Source: Actinomyces oris
Lineage (GTDB): Bacteria > Actinomycetota > Actinomycetes > Actinomycetales > Actinomycetaceae
Reading direction: 5' to 3'
Length of the DNA: 64,000 nt
Assembly (NCBI RefSeq): GCF_006546825.1
Contig: NZ_VICC01000006.1
Span: 310,001 to 374,000, forward strand
Below are positions 25,253-34,560 of this stretch, piece after piece. The notes under the pieces were generated by a model, which had not been told where the DNA came from, ran no database searches, and saw nothing but the letters and a program-made list of their open reading frames with translations. Made by a program: the position numbers and the translations under genes. Position 1 is the stretch's first letter. Each line of letters opens with the position of its first letter.

Positions 25253-25738
25253 TCAGTCCCGCGTGTCGCCGTCGGCCAGGTCATCGGTCTGCGACAGCAC
25301 TCGCTGCCACTGCTCGAGGCGCTCCGCACCGTGGTCGTCGCTGAGGTCCACAGCCCTCAGGCGCGTTAGCGAGCTGCTGGCGTGCACCGGGAACCGGTGG
25401 TATCCACTCAGGAGCAGCCCCTCTCCCGGAGTGCAGGCAACAGTCGTCACCCCGCTGGCGCGGGCGGGAGTCTCAACGACGAGCCTGGCGACGATACGCG
25501 CGTCATCGTCAACGTCGAGCTCAGTGCGCCCGATGCGACCGCCCAGTGCCTCGACGACATCATCAAGGAGCCTGGGCCATGAGGGCGAGCGGTGCGAGCC
25601 GTGGGCCTGCAGCACCAGCCCCTCGTGCGCCGTCACCGGAATGGCCAGCATCGTCGGTCCGCCGTCCTCCACGAGGACTGCGACCAAGCCGTCATCAGGA
25701 TCGGTGGATCTGACACCCACCAACTGCATCAAGGGCAC
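25253..25738 (-). CDS. Bifunctional nuclease (BFN/DUF151) domain protein, Rv1829-like
   Basis: The 161-residue protein has the BFN fold pattern: MPLMQLVGVRSTDPDDGLVA, then VLVEDGGPTMLAIPVTAHEG, and a later conserved segment LLDDVVEALGGRIGRTELD. The first part resembles plant and thermophile BFN domains that were assigned nuclease activity, but bacterial function is uncertain. It lies between two MerR genes exactly as in mycobacteria. GTG 25738 is used; ATG 25729 is three codons downstream. The 266-bp gap to the next MerR gene shows nothing I can name. Confidence 0.85.
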   Translation of the reverse strand: MPLMQLVGVRSTDPDDGLVAVLVEDGGPTMLAIPVTAHEGLVLQAHGSHRSPSWPRLLDDVVEALGGRIGRTELDVDDDARIVARLVVETPARASGVTTVACTPGEGLLLSGYHRFPVHASSSLTRLRAVDLSDDHGAERLEQWQRVLSQTDDLADGDTRD

Positions 25739-25863
25739 GTTCCAACCCTACGGGAGGTAGTCACCCCTGTCCCAGGAACGCGCAACCGATGCACGCTGAC
25801 CTTCGTCGACACGCACCACCGGCCGGATGAACGCCTACCGGGCGTGCGTGCACGCACCCACCC

Positions 25864-26628
25864 TCAGCCCAGCGCGTCAACGGCGCAACGCAGCAGAATC
25901 GTGTGCAGATCCGCGACGAGCCCGGCCAGCTCCCGAGCCGTCTCCTCACCGGCGCTGCGCGAGCGTGACCGACGCGGAGCCACTGCCTGGTCGATCGTGT
26001 CCGCTTCCCGCTCAGCTGAGGCGCGTACCGCGCGCAGGTTGCGCAGGGGCACTCCCTTGCGGGTGATCTCCATGGCCAGGCGCACGGTCCTGAGATTCTG
26101 CTGACTGTAGCGTCCACGAACATCGGGACTGATGAGTCCGACCGCGACGAGCTCCTCGATCTGGGACTCACTGGCACCGGAGTGAGCCAGGAGCGCCTCC
26201 AGATCCATGGGGCCGTCGTCGACGATCCGGCCATCCCGGGCGACCACCCGGGCGACGGGCTGCGGGGCGGGGGCCTCGACGTCGGCGTCCAGCCGTGCCA
26301 GACGCTCACGAATGACGTGCAACGGAAGGTACTCGTCGCGCTGCACCGCCAAGGCGTAGCGCAGCCGCTCCAGGTCCGCCTGCGAGTAGCGACGGTACCC
26401 GTTGCCGACACGGTGAGGGCTGATGAGCCCCTCACCCTCGAGATAGCGAACCTTGGAGATCGACAGGGCAGGGAACTCCACCTTGAGGAGATCCACCACC
26501 TGCCCGATCTTCATCACAGGCTCTCGAGAGATGCCGCGGGGCCAGGTTTCGCCTGCCGGGCGCTCAGACGCCTCAAGCAAGGAGGAGGGGGCGTCTCGCT
26601 TCTTGCTTCGTGCGGTTGCAGCGCTCAC
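25864..26628 (-). CDS. ftsR: MerR-family regulator FtsR (Rv1828-like)
   Basis: The 254-residue protein carries an N-terminal MerR winged helix (KIGQVVDLLKVEFPALSISK, then RYLEGEGLISPHRVGNGYRR) and a second helix-turn-helix-like C-terminal region (SQIEELVAVGLISPDVRGRY). This arrangement is that of Rv1828 and corynebacterial FtsR, which activates ftsZ expression and cell division. The start is GTG 26628, overlapping the stop of the FHA gene in a GTGA junction, so it is translationally coupled to garA. The family assignment is strong; its regulon here is inferred. Confidence 0.88.
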   Translation of the reverse strand: MSAATARSKKRDAPSSLLEASERPAGETWPRGISREPVMKIGQVVDLLKVEFPALSISKVRYLEGEGLISPHRVGNGYRRYSQADLERLRYALAVQRDEYLPLHVIRERLARLDADVEAPAPQPVARVVARDGRIVDDGPMDLEALLAHSGASESQIEELVAVGLISPDVRGRYSQQNLRTVRLAMEITRKGVPLRNLRAVRASAEREADTIDQAVAPRRSRSRSAGEETARELAGLVADLHTILLRCAVDALG

Positions 26629-27077
26629 CGAGACGCGGCTCCGCCCTGGGGGCCGGGGTGGTAGGTCATCCGGTACTTGCCGATCTGGACTTCGTCGCCG
26701 GAGCGGAGCGCCACTTGCTCCACACGCGTGCGGTTGACATACGTTCCATTGAGCGAACCGGAGTCACGGACGCCGTACCCGCCATCGGGCAGCGACGAGA
26801 AGACCGCGTGCTTCCTGGAGACGGTGACGTCATCGAGGAAGATGTCGGCACGAGGATGGCGCCCCACGGTGGTCTCCTCGGCGTCCAGGAGGAACCGCGC
26901 GCCGGTGGTCGGCCCGTGGTGGACCAGGAGAAGCGCCGTTCCCGACGGTAGGGCAGCGATCGCGGCGGCATCCTGCTGGCTCAGCCCCACCACCGGGGAG
27001 TCGACTGCGTTGGCGACGTCGACGACCCCGAAGGTCTGTGTGGAGGAGGGATCCTGCTCGATCGGACTGCTCGACAT
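26625..27077 (-). CDS. garA: FHA-domain protein GarA/OdhI
   Basis: GarA/OdhI is a small phosphothreonine-switch protein that inhibits 2-oxoglutarate dehydrogenase and tunes glutamate metabolism, controlled by PknB/PknG-type kinases. The 150-residue product has an FHA domain at residues about 60-130 (TVGRHPRADIFLDDVTVSRK, HAVF and GSLNGTYVNR). It also has an N-terminal threonine pair (Thr13 and Thr15 in SSTQTFGVVDV) at the place of the phosphorylated ETTSVF motif. The TQT spacing differs from the canonical adjacent TT. It is the first gene of the cluster; a 257-bp gap upstream contains its likely promoter. Confidence 0.92.
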   Translation of the reverse strand: MSSSPIEQDPSSTQTFGVVDVANAVDSPVVGLSQQDAAAIAALPSGTALLLVHHGPTTGARFLLDAEETTVGRHPRADIFLDDVTVSRKHAVFSSLPDGGYGVRDSGSLNGTYVNRTRVEQVALRSGDEVQIGKYRMTYHPGPQGGAASR

Positions 27078-27334
27078 TATTCCTGCCCCTCGGTTCGTTG
27101 CGGCGCCCGGTGCGCCGCCTCAGGGACCACCATACCGTTCGTTGTACCGCCGTCGAGTCAACACCACGACACAACCCTCCATGATTGGCCAGCAGCCTAC
27201 CCGCTGCACGCCCGCGACGATGCCCGCAAGGTGACTGGGAGCACCGATTGAAGGTCTCAAACAGGTCACGGTTCCGCATTGATGATACTCAGGCTAGGAC
27301 AAAGGTCTCACGGGATGGAGATGGCCCGATCCCT

Positions 27335-30034
27335 TCAGAGAACCGCCGAGCCTGTGCGTCGAGCGGTCAGAGCGCGTCGCAGGTCGTCCAGGCTCTTGAG
27401 GATGAGCCGGCGCAGGGCCGACGGCGCCTCGGGGTGCGTCGCGAGCCAGTCCTCGACCGCTTGGGCATCCGCCTCGTCCCCGCAGGAGGGGAAGAGCCCG
27501 ACGACCAACCGGGTAGCGATCTCCTGACCACGCTCGGCCCACAGCCCTTGGATCTCCCGGAGGTAGCGAGGGGTGAAGGACGCGGTCAGCTCACGGTGGG
27601 CGTCGACGGCGAAGCCGGCCACCAGGGCGTCGATGTGGTCGTTGCTCACCGAGGTGTCGCTGAGGAGCCTTTCGAAGACCTCGGCCTTGAGGTCCTGGTG
27701 GGGCATCGAGGTGGAGGCCTGCAGGTGATGGGTGATGCCGCTGGCCGTCGGGTCCGCCTTTCGCTGTGCCTCGAGCTCGTTGGCACTGACGGCGTCCAGC
27801 CGCGCCAGAGCGGTCAGGGCCCGCCACCGCATGTCGGCGTCCAGCTCCAGTCCGGGCAGGGCTCCGTCCAGGATCTCTCGTGCACGAGCGGCCACCTGGG
27901 CACTGCCCGCCTCACCGAGCAGCCGCGCCTGCCCTGCTGCCTCCAGCCAGGCGCGGACGCGCACGATCTGGGCGTCGGATCCCGGCGCGGCAGCACGGAG
28001 CCTGCCCCATCCGCCGGGCAGGACGGCCGGCTCCCCCTCCGTGGAGGGCCCGGTCGAGTCATCGGCCACGAGGCGTTCCAGGAGCGCACGACGCGTGTGC
28101 TGGTCGGCGTACCTGCAGGCGATCCGCAGCGCCTGGTTCAGCAGGACGGTCAGGGTGCTCGGCTCGGTGTCATCGTCGGCGTGCGCCAGAACTGCCTGGA
28201 CGAACAGTGCCGCATCGATGACCGCGTCGCGGACGAGGTTGTGCAGCATCGACCAGGCCAAGGCCCTCGCCATGGGGTCACGCAGGGAGCCGAGCGAGGC
28301 GGTCAGGCATGACAGCGAGGTGTCGTCGGGCCGCACGACGGCGTAGGTGAGGTCCTCGTCGTTGACGATGACGAGATCGGGAGCGGGCAGCCCCACGGCC
28401 TCGACGACGTCGAGGCTCTCGGCCTCCAGGACCACCGGCAGGCGGTGGGTGCGTACCAGCGCTCCGTCCCCGTCGAAGGAGTACAGGCCGACGACGAGCG
28501 TGTGCGGACGCAGCACGCTCTGCCCGCTCACCGGGTCGATCCCCTCCTGCTGCAGGGTCAGGGAGACGATGCGTCCCTCATGAACGACCAGCTCGTCGGT
28601 GACGACCGAGGGGCCTGCGGTGTGGAGCCAGGCGCGAGCCCAGTTCTGCATGTCGCGGCCCGAGACCTGGGAGAGCACGTGCAGAAAGTCGTCCAGGGAG
28701 GCGTTGCCGTAGGCTCTGCGCTCGAAGAGGAGACCCGAGGCCTTGAAGAAGGCCTCCTGGCCGACGTGGGCGACGAGCTGCTTGACGACGGCGGCCCCCT
28801 TGGCGTAGGTGATGCCGTCGAAGGCCTGCCGGGCGGCCTCGACGTCGTCGACCCGGGCGACGATGGGGTGGGTGGTGGCCGGCCGGGAGTCCTCCAGGTA
28901 GGCCCAGGCCTTACGGGTGGAGGCGAAGCTCACCCAGGCCTCGGTGTAGCCGGCCGCCTCGGCCTCGGCCCAGGTGCCCTGGTGATCGGCGAAGGACTCC
29001 TTGAGCCAGGTGTCCTCCCACCAGGTGGGAGTCACGAGGTCGCCGAACCACATGTGACACATCTCGTGGAGGATCGTGTTGGCGCGTCCGGCCCTCTGGG
29101 AGCGGGTGACCGGCCCCCTGAAGAGGTAGAGCTCCTCGTTGAAGGTGACGCAGCCCGGGTTCTCCATGGCGCCGAGGTTGTACTCCGGGACGAGCACGCT
29201 GTCGTAGGAGTCCCAGGGAAAGCCGTAGGCGTAGGCCCGGTCATAGAGGTCCAGGCCGGCCTGGGTCAGGTCGAGGAGCTCTGCGGCATCGAGGTACTCG
29301 GCCAGGCTGGCTCGGCAGGACCAGGACAGCGGGATCGTCAGGCCCGGCCGGCTCGGGGACGCCCATTGCCCGGTCACTCGGTGCCAGGGGCCGGCCGCCA
29401 GTGCGGTGAGGTAGCTGGGCAGGGGCTTGGAGGCGGCGAAGGTCGTCGTCTCATAGCCGCAGTCCGTGCCGGTCGCGGCCTGGGGGCTCGATCCTCCTGC
29501 TTGCGGGCGGGTGTTGGACATGACTGTCCAGCCGCGGGGGTGCCTGACCTCCAGCGAGAAGCGGGTCTTGATGTCCGGCTGTTCCATGACCGGCCAGGCC
29601 CGGCGCGCGTCGGAGGGCTCGAAGTGGGTGTAGAGGTAGGTGGCGCCGTCGACCGGGTCGTGGAAGCGGTGCAGCCCCTGACCCGAGTTGGAGTAGAGGC
29701 CGCGCGCCGTGATCTCCACCGTGTGCTCGCCCGGGTCGAGGACGGGCAGCTCGATACGGGCCCCGTCCCAGGTCACCGGGGCGGGTTGCCCGTCGATGCT
29801 GAGGGAGTCGACCGTCTGCCCCACGAAGTCCACCCAGAGTCCTTCGGCGCGTTGCCTGATGTCCAGGCCCATCAGGCAACGCACGCTGAAGGCGACCTCG
29901 TGGCGGTCGATGGCCCCGGTGACATCGACGGCGACGTGGGTGGAGGGCACCTGGCACACGGAGGATCGCCAGGCGGCCTCCTCGTGACGCAGGTTCGTGG
30001 GGCTGTCGGAGCGGGCGGGCGCGGTGGTCGTCAT
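27335..30034 (-). CDS. pepN: Aminopeptidase N (M1 family)
   Basis: This 899-residue zinc metallopeptidase removes N-terminal residues from peptides. It has the exopeptidase motif LGAMENPGC, the zinc site HEMCH followed by the downstream ligand Glu in WLKESFADHQG, and a large C-terminal helical (ERAP1-like) domain. ATG 30034 is chosen because the M1 N-terminal domain begins shortly after; the frame is open 26 codons upstream without resemblance. No signal peptide is present, so it is cytoplasmic. It precedes nothing on its strand closely and follows gnd by 81 bp. Confidence 0.94.
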   Translation of the reverse strand: MTTTAPARSDSPTNLRHEEAAWRSSVCQVPSTHVAVDVTGAIDRHEVAFSVRCLMGLDIRQRAEGLWVDFVGQTVDSLSIDGQPAPVTWDGARIELPVLDPGEHTVEITARGLYSNSGQGLHRFHDPVDGATYLYTHFEPSDARRAWPVMEQPDIKTRFSLEVRHPRGWTVMSNTRPQAGGSSPQAATGTDCGYETTTFAASKPLPSYLTALAAGPWHRVTGQWASPSRPGLTIPLSWSCRASLAEYLDAAELLDLTQAGLDLYDRAYAYGFPWDSYDSVLVPEYNLGAMENPGCVTFNEELYLFRGPVTRSQRAGRANTILHEMCHMWFGDLVTPTWWEDTWLKESFADHQGTWAEAEAAGYTEAWVSFASTRKAWAYLEDSRPATTHPIVARVDDVEAARQAFDGITYAKGAAVVKQLVAHVGQEAFFKASGLLFERRAYGNASLDDFLHVLSQVSGRDMQNWARAWLHTAGPSVVTDELVVHEGRIVSLTLQQEGIDPVSGQSVLRPHTLVVGLYSFDGDGALVRTHRLPVVLEAESLDVVEAVGLPAPDLVIVNDEDLTYAVVRPDDTSLSCLTASLGSLRDPMARALAWSMLHNLVRDAVIDAALFVQAVLAHADDDTEPSTLTVLLNQALRIACRYADQHTRRALLERLVADDSTGPSTEGEPAVLPGGWGRLRAAAPGSDAQIVRVRAWLEAAGQARLLGEAGSAQVAARAREILDGALPGLELDADMRWRALTALARLDAVSANELEAQRKADPTASGITHHLQASTSMPHQDLKAEVFERLLSDTSVSNDHIDALVAGFAVDAHRELTASFTPRYLREIQGLWAERGQEIATRLVVGLFPSCGDEADAQAVEDWLATHPEAPSALRRLILKSLDDLRRALTARRTGSAVL

Positions 30035-30115
30035 GCGGCAAAATCTAGCGGCATGCGGTCGCGGCCGAGACCTCAGCGAGCCTGGTACGAGGTGGGTACC
30101 AGGCCTCGCCAAACC

Positions 30116-31591
30116 TCAGTCCCACTTCTCCTCGGTGCGCTCGGGCGTGGCCCACAGGGTGTGGTAGACGCCCTCGACATCATCGGTGCGGTGGTAGGTG
30201 TGCGAGCCGAAGAAGTCTCGCTGCCCCTGGATGAGGGCGGCCGGCAGGCGCCGGGAGCGCAGCTGGTCGACGTAGGCCAGGGAGGAGGCGAAGGCCGGGG
30301 CGGGGACGCCGGTGGTGGCGGAGGTGGCCACGACCTGGCGCCAGGCGGGCAGAACCTTCGCCAGGGAGGAGGCGAAGACCGGCGCCGTGAGCAGACTGGC
30401 CAGAGAGGGGTTCTCGGCGTAAGCACGGGTGATGTCGTCCAGGAAGCGGGCGCGGATGATACAGCCGCCTCGCCAGATGCGGGCCATGGCACCCAGGTCG
30501 ATGTTCCAGTCGAACTGCTTGGAGGCGGTGGCGATCTCATCGAAGCCCTGGGCGTAGGCGGCGATCTTGGAGCCGTAGAGGGCCTGCTTGACGGCATCGA
30601 CGAAGCCGCGTCGCTCCTCGGGGTCGGTCAGGGCCGTCTGCGTGGTTCCTGCAGCGATGTCAGCGGCCTGGACCGCGGCCCGCGCCGCGCTGGAGGAGGA
30701 GACCGCGCGTGCGAAGGTGGCCTCGGCGATGGCGGGCACGGCCACTCCCAGCTCGAGAGCCGTCTGGGTGGTCCACACGCCGGTGCCCTTCTGCCCAGCC
30801 GCGTCGACGACGACGTCGACGAAGGCCTCACCGGTGGCCGCATCGGTGTGGGACAGGACCTCGGTGGTGATGTCGATGAGGTAGGAGTCAAGCTCGGAGT
30901 CCTTCCAGGAGCGGAAGACCTCGGCGATCTCGGGGACCGTGAACCCGCCGACGTGCCGCAACAGGTCGTAGGCCTCGGCGATGAGCTGCATGTCGGCGTA
31001 CTCGATGCCGTTGTGGACCATCTTGACGAAGTGGCCGGCACCGTCGGGACCGACGTGGGTGCAGCACGGCGTGCCGTCCACGTGGGCAGAGATGGACTCC
31101 AGCATCGGCCCCAGGCGGTCGTAGGACTCGGCGGTGCCGCCGGGCATGATCGAGGGGCCGTTGAGCGCTCCCTCCTCGCCGCCGGAGACCCCCATGCCCA
31201 CGAAGTGCAGCCCGCGCTCACGCAGGGAGATCTCGCGGCGCCGGGTGTCGGTGTAGAGCGTGTTGCCGGCGTCGACGATGATGTCGCCGGGCTCCATGAG
31301 GGCGGCCAGCTCCTCGATGACCGCCTCGGTGGCCGCTCCGGCCTGGACCATGATGATGGCCACACGCGGCGTGCGCAGCGAGGCCACGAAATCTTTCAGA
31401 TCAGCAGCGGGCACGAAGTCGCCCTCGGAGCCGTAGCGTTCGATGAGCCTCTCGGTGCGGGCCAGCGTGCGGTTGAAGACGGCGACCGCGTGGCCATGAC
31501 GAGCCAGGTTGCGGGCCAGGTTCGCCCCCATCACCCCCAGCCCGAAGACACCGAGGTCGGCTGTGGCCGGTGCGGGGGTGAAGCTGGTCAT
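30116..31591 (-). CDS. gnd: 6-phosphogluconate dehydrogenase (decarboxylating)
   Basis: This 491-residue enzyme converts 6-phosphogluconate to ribulose 5-phosphate with reduction of NADP. The Rossmann motif is LGVFGLGVMGANLARNLARH; substrate-binding motifs are VGMGVSGGEEGALNGPSIMP and KMVHNGIEYADMQLIAEAY. The C-terminal helical domain is complete. ATG 31591 is used because AAAGGA lies about seven bases upstream; an in-frame extension to 31735 lacks family resemblance. It is divergent from zwf-opcA-pgl, which encodes the two preceding steps of the oxidative pentose-phosphate pathway. Confidence 0.96.
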   Translation of the reverse strand: MTSFTPAPATADLGVFGLGVMGANLARNLARHGHAVAVFNRTLARTERLIERYGSEGDFVPAADLKDFVASLRTPRVAIIMVQAGAATEAVIEELAALMEPGDIIVDAGNTLYTDTRRREISLRERGLHFVGMGVSGGEEGALNGPSIMPGGTAESYDRLGPMLESISAHVDGTPCCTHVGPDGAGHFVKMVHNGIEYADMQLIAEAYDLLRHVGGFTVPEIAEVFRSWKDSELDSYLIDITTEVLSHTDAATGEAFVDVVVDAAGQKGTGVWTTQTALELGVAVPAIAEATFARAVSSSSAARAAVQAADIAAGTTQTALTDPEERRGFVDAVKQALYGSKIAAYAQGFDEIATASKQFDWNIDLGAMARIWRGGCIIRARFLDDITRAYAENPSLASLLTAPVFASSLAKVLPAWRQVVATSATTGVPAPAFASSLAYVDQLRSRRLPAALIQGQRDFFGSHTYHRTDDVEGVYHTLWATPERTEEKWD

Positions 31592-31658
31592 GAAAGTCCT
31601 TTCCTGTGCCGCAGCCCCCTCATGACGGCGCTGCGATTCCAAGCCTTGGTGGCGGAGG

Positions 31659-31687
31659 ATAATGGTTGCGCTCTGCGATAACGGCAA
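31659..31687 (-). promoter_or_regulatory. Predicted gnd promoter
   Basis: On the minus strand, TTGCCG (31687-31682) and CATTAT (31664-31659) are separated by 17 bases, each matching four of six consensus positions. The start point would be near 31652, giving a leader of about 60 bases before the gnd ATG. A perfect TTGACA also occurs at 31698-31693 without a well-spaced -10 box. Confidence 0.35.
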
Positions 31688-31817
31688 CGGCGTGTCAACA
31701 TTCCGGTTCACGACGCTGATGAGTACCGCCCGCACCTGTCAACCTCTGTGACCCTACCGCGTCCAGTCCTCGCGCACGAGGACCGTCCGTGGTTCAGACG
31801 TGTCGGCAACGGCGTGT
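31682..31817 (+). repeat. Two 14-bp direct repeats upstream of gnd/zwf
   Basis: The sequence cggcaacggcgtgt occurs at 31682-31695 and again at 31804-31817, spaced 122 bp start to start. A pair of exact 14-mers in a divergent promoter region suggests binding sites for a shared regulator of the pentose-phosphate genes. The first copy overlaps the predicted gnd -35 box. Confidence 0.6.
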
Positions 31818-32008
31818 GATGGCTCACGACAGGCCTGTCCCTGCCGGGTGAGCCGCCTGAGGTGGCGCTACAGTGACGGGTGCGGCCAGCACGGTTCCTC
31901 CAGGCGGTGCAGCGGCCCCGGCCGGGCCTGCGCTCAGGGCGCCGCAGTGCTCCGACGACCAGTCGGCGCCACCTGGTCCGCCGTTCGTCGAATCTCAGAA
32001 AGGCTGAC

Positions 32009-33592
32009 GTGTCCAGCTCCGACTCTGCGACTCCGTTCCCGTCGTCGAGACCCGCGCGGGCGGTCAACCCGCTCCTCGACGCCCGTGACCTTCGCCTTCC
32101 GCGTATCGCGGACCCCTGCGTCCTGGTGATGTTCGGCATCACCGGCGATCTGGCTCGCCACAAACTCCTGCCCGCGATCTACGACCTGGCCAACCGAGGC
32201 CTGCTCTCCCCCAGCTTCTCCCTGGTGGGGGTCGGCCGGCGCTCCTGGTCCGACGACGACCTGCGCGCCTACGTGGAGAAATCGGCTCGAGAGGGCGCCC
32301 GTACCCCGTGGCGTCCCGCCATCTGGGAGCAGCTGGCAGCGGGGATGCGCTTCGTGGAGTTCGCCTCCTTCGAGGACGACGCCGCCTATGACCGGCTCAC
32401 GGCCGTGGTGGATGACCTGGACGCCACCCGGGGCACGCGCGGCAACCGAGCCTTCTACCTGTCGATCCCTCCGGGGTGGTTCCCCGCCGTCACCGAACGC
32501 ATCGCCCGCTCCGGGCTCGTGGAGGAGTCGGCCGAGGCCTGGCGCCGCGTGGTCATTGAGAAGCCCTTCGGGCACGACCGCGCCAGCGCCCGAGAGCTCG
32601 ATGATCTCGTGGGACGTATCGTGCGTCCCGACGACGTCTTCAGAGTCGACCACTACCTGGGCAAGGAGACGGTGCAGAACATCCTGGCGCTGCGGTTCGC
32701 CAACACGATGTTCGAACCGCTGTGGAACCAGCGCTACGTCGACCACGTCCAGATCACGATGGCCGAGGACATCGGTATCGGAACCCGGGCCGGCTACTAC
32801 GACACCATCGGCTCGGCGCGCGACGTCATTCAGAACCACCTGCTCCAGCTCCTGGCTCTGACCGCGATGGAGGAGCCCACCAGCATGGAGGCGGCCGCGG
32901 TGCGCCTGGAGAAGGAGAAGGTGCTCAACTGCGTGCGTCTGGAGCGCGACGGGGTGCTGGACCTGGACCTCACCACTGCCCGGGGCCGTTACGACGCCGG
33001 CTTCCAGGGAGGGCTGCCGGTGCGGGGCTATCTGGAGGAGGACGGCGTCGCCGCCGACTCCCGCACCGAGACCTTCGCCGCCCTGCGCCTGGAGATCACC
33101 AACCGTCGCTGGGCCGGCGTACCGTTCTATCTGCGCGCCGGTAAGCGCCTGACCCGCCGGGTCACCGAGGTCGCCGTCGTCTTCAAGCAGCCGCCGTTCC
33201 TGCCCTTTGAGTCGGCGGCCACCACGGCCGTGGGTGCCAACACCATCGTGCTGCGCATCCAGCCCGATGAGGGCATCACGCTGCGGCTGGCCTCCAAGGT
33301 GCCCGGAACCCAGATGGAGCTGCGCGACGTCTCCATGGACTTCGGCTACGGAGCCACCTTCAACGAGGAGTCCCCGGAGGCCTACGAGCGCCTCATCCTC
33401 GATGCGCTCCTGGGTGACGCCCCTCTCTTCCCCCACCAGCGCGAGGTCGACCTGTCCTGGCGCATTCTCGATCCCGTCATCGAGCACTGGAGCGCCGGTG
33501 GGAGTCCCGAGGGCTATCGCCCCGGCTCCTGGGGGCCGGCCAGTGCCCACGAACTCCTTGCCCGCGACGGCCGCACCTGGAGGCGCTCATGA
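32009..33592 (+). CDS. zwf: Glucose-6-phosphate 1-dehydrogenase
   Basis: This 527-residue enzyme oxidises glucose 6-phosphate to 6-phosphogluconolactone, generating NADPH. The N-terminal nucleotide motif is MFGITGDLARHKLLPAIYDL, the Lys of the EKPFGHD motif contacts substrate, and the catalytic segment is RVDHYLGKETVQNILALRFA. GTG 32009 is chosen because AGAAAGG (31997-32003) lies five bases upstream; the frame is open further upstream but unlike the family. Its stop overlaps the opcA start (ATGA). It is first in a zwf-opcA-pgl operon, a standard actinobacterial arrangement. Confidence 0.95.
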   Translation: MSSSDSATPFPSSRPARAVNPLLDARDLRLPRIADPCVLVMFGITGDLARHKLLPAIYDLANRGLLSPSFSLVGVGRRSWSDDDLRAYVEKSAREGARTPWRPAIWEQLAAGMRFVEFASFEDDAAYDRLTAVVDDLDATRGTRGNRAFYLSIPPGWFPAVTERIARSGLVEESAEAWRRVVIEKPFGHDRASARELDDLVGRIVRPDDVFRVDHYLGKETVQNILALRFANTMFEPLWNQRYVDHVQITMAEDIGIGTRAGYYDTIGSARDVIQNHLLQLLALTAMEEPTSMEAAAVRLEKEKVLNCVRLERDGVLDLDLTTARGRYDAGFQGGLPVRGYLEEDGVAADSRTETFAALRLEITNRRWAGVPFYLRAGKRLTRRVTEVAVVFKQPPFLPFESAATTAVGANTIVLRIQPDEGITLRLASKVPGTQMELRDVSMDFGYGATFNEESPEAYERLILDALLGDAPLFPHQREVDLSWRILDPVIEHWSAGGSPEGYRPGSWGPASAHELLARDGRTWRRS

Positions 33593-34560
33593 TTACCACA
33601 CTGACCGCGACGACCACCTCCCGGATCGTCTCCCGGCTGGTGGAGCACGAGGGGACCTCCGGCTCCTCCCGGGTGCTGACTCTCGTGATCTCCACCGACG
33701 AGAAGGGCCTGGAGGACGCGCTGTGCGCCGCGCACGGCGCCAGCCGGGATCACCCCAGCCGCATCATCGCCGTCGTCAAACCGCCTGAGGAGGACGCTGT
33801 CGGTCGCGTGACTCCACGCAGCCGTGACGGACACGTCCCAGCCCAGGCCGGAGGGCACCTGGATGCCGAGATCCGCGTCGGTCACGACGCCGGTGCCGGC
33901 GAGACGCTGGTCCTGCGGCCCTGGGACGAAGCGGCTCTGCACACCGACACGCTGGTGGTGCCCTTCCTCCTGCCCGACGCCCCGGTGGTCGTGTGGTGGC
34001 CGACGACCGTCCCCGAGATCCCCTCGCAGGATCCCTTGGGACGCCTTGGCTCCACACGCATCACCAACACTCCCGCGCAGGACTTCCCGGCCAGGGCGCT
34101 GCGAGAGCTGGCACCGGTGAGCGTGCGCGGAGACATCGATCTGGCCTGGACCCGCATCACCCTGTGGCGCGCCATGGTGGCCTCCACCCTGGACCCGCTG
34201 CTGCGCGCGGGCAGCCTGCGAGAGCTCGTGGTGGCCGGCGAGCCGAGGAACTCCTCGCTCTCCCTCATGATCGCGTGGTTGCGGCTGCGGCTGGACGTAC
34301 CGGTCACGAGAGTCGATGAGGAGGACTTCAAGGGCATCTCCTCCATTACCGCCAGAACCGACGACGGCGAGATCATCATCGCCCGCCATGACCTGGAGCG
34401 GGTCACGATCACGCGCCCCGGCTCCCCCGAGCCCCAGGTGGTCACGATGGCGCGGCGCGAGCCGGTCAGCACCCTCAACGAGGAGCTGCGCCGGCTCACC
34501 CCCGACCTCGTCTACCAGGAGGTCCTGGCCACGCTGCTCGAGGAGCCCGTCAATGACTGA
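33589..34560 (+). CDS. opcA: Glucose-6-phosphate dehydrogenase assembly protein OpcA
   Basis: OpcA is required for formation or activity of the G6PDH oligomer in cyanobacteria and actinobacteria. The 323-residue product has family segments TSRIVSRLVEHEGTSGSSRV, LPDAPVVVWWPTTVPEIPSQ and DLAWTRITLWRAMVASTLD. It overlaps zwf by four bases at its start and pgl by eight bases at its end, so all three are translationally coupled. Length is typical. Confidence 0.92.
   Translation: MITTLTATTTSRIVSRLVEHEGTSGSSRVLTLVISTDEKGLEDALCAAHGASRDHPSRIIAVVKPPEEDAVGRVTPRSRDGHVPAQAGGHLDAEIRVGHDAGAGETLVLRPWDEAALHTDTLVVPFLLPDAPVVVWWPTTVPEIPSQDPLGRLGSTRITNTPAQDFPARALRELAPVSVRGDIDLAWTRITLWRAMVASTLDPLLRAGSLRELVVAGEPRNSSLSLMIAWLRLRLDVPVTRVDEEDFKGISSITARTDDGEIIIARHDLERVTITRPGSPEPQVVTMARREPVSTLNEELRRLTPDLVYQEVLATLLEEPVND

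Larger units (their letters stand above)
31592..32008. other. 417-bp divergent regulatory region between gnd and zwf
   Basis: No gene is visible here. The region contains two copies of a 14-base direct repeat (cggcaacggcgtgt), one overlapping a plausible gnd promoter, and a 7-bp hairpin stem (ggctcac/gtgagcc) near 31820-31855. The zwf promoter could not be located with confidence. Confidence 0.6.

Noticed and set aside
28445..31681. A 1078-codon open frame on the plus strand opposite pepN and gnd
   Set aside because: It runs antisense across two clearly conserved genes and their intergenic gap, with low-complexity Gly/Val/Leu/Asp composition. This is the usual GC-rich third-position artefact.
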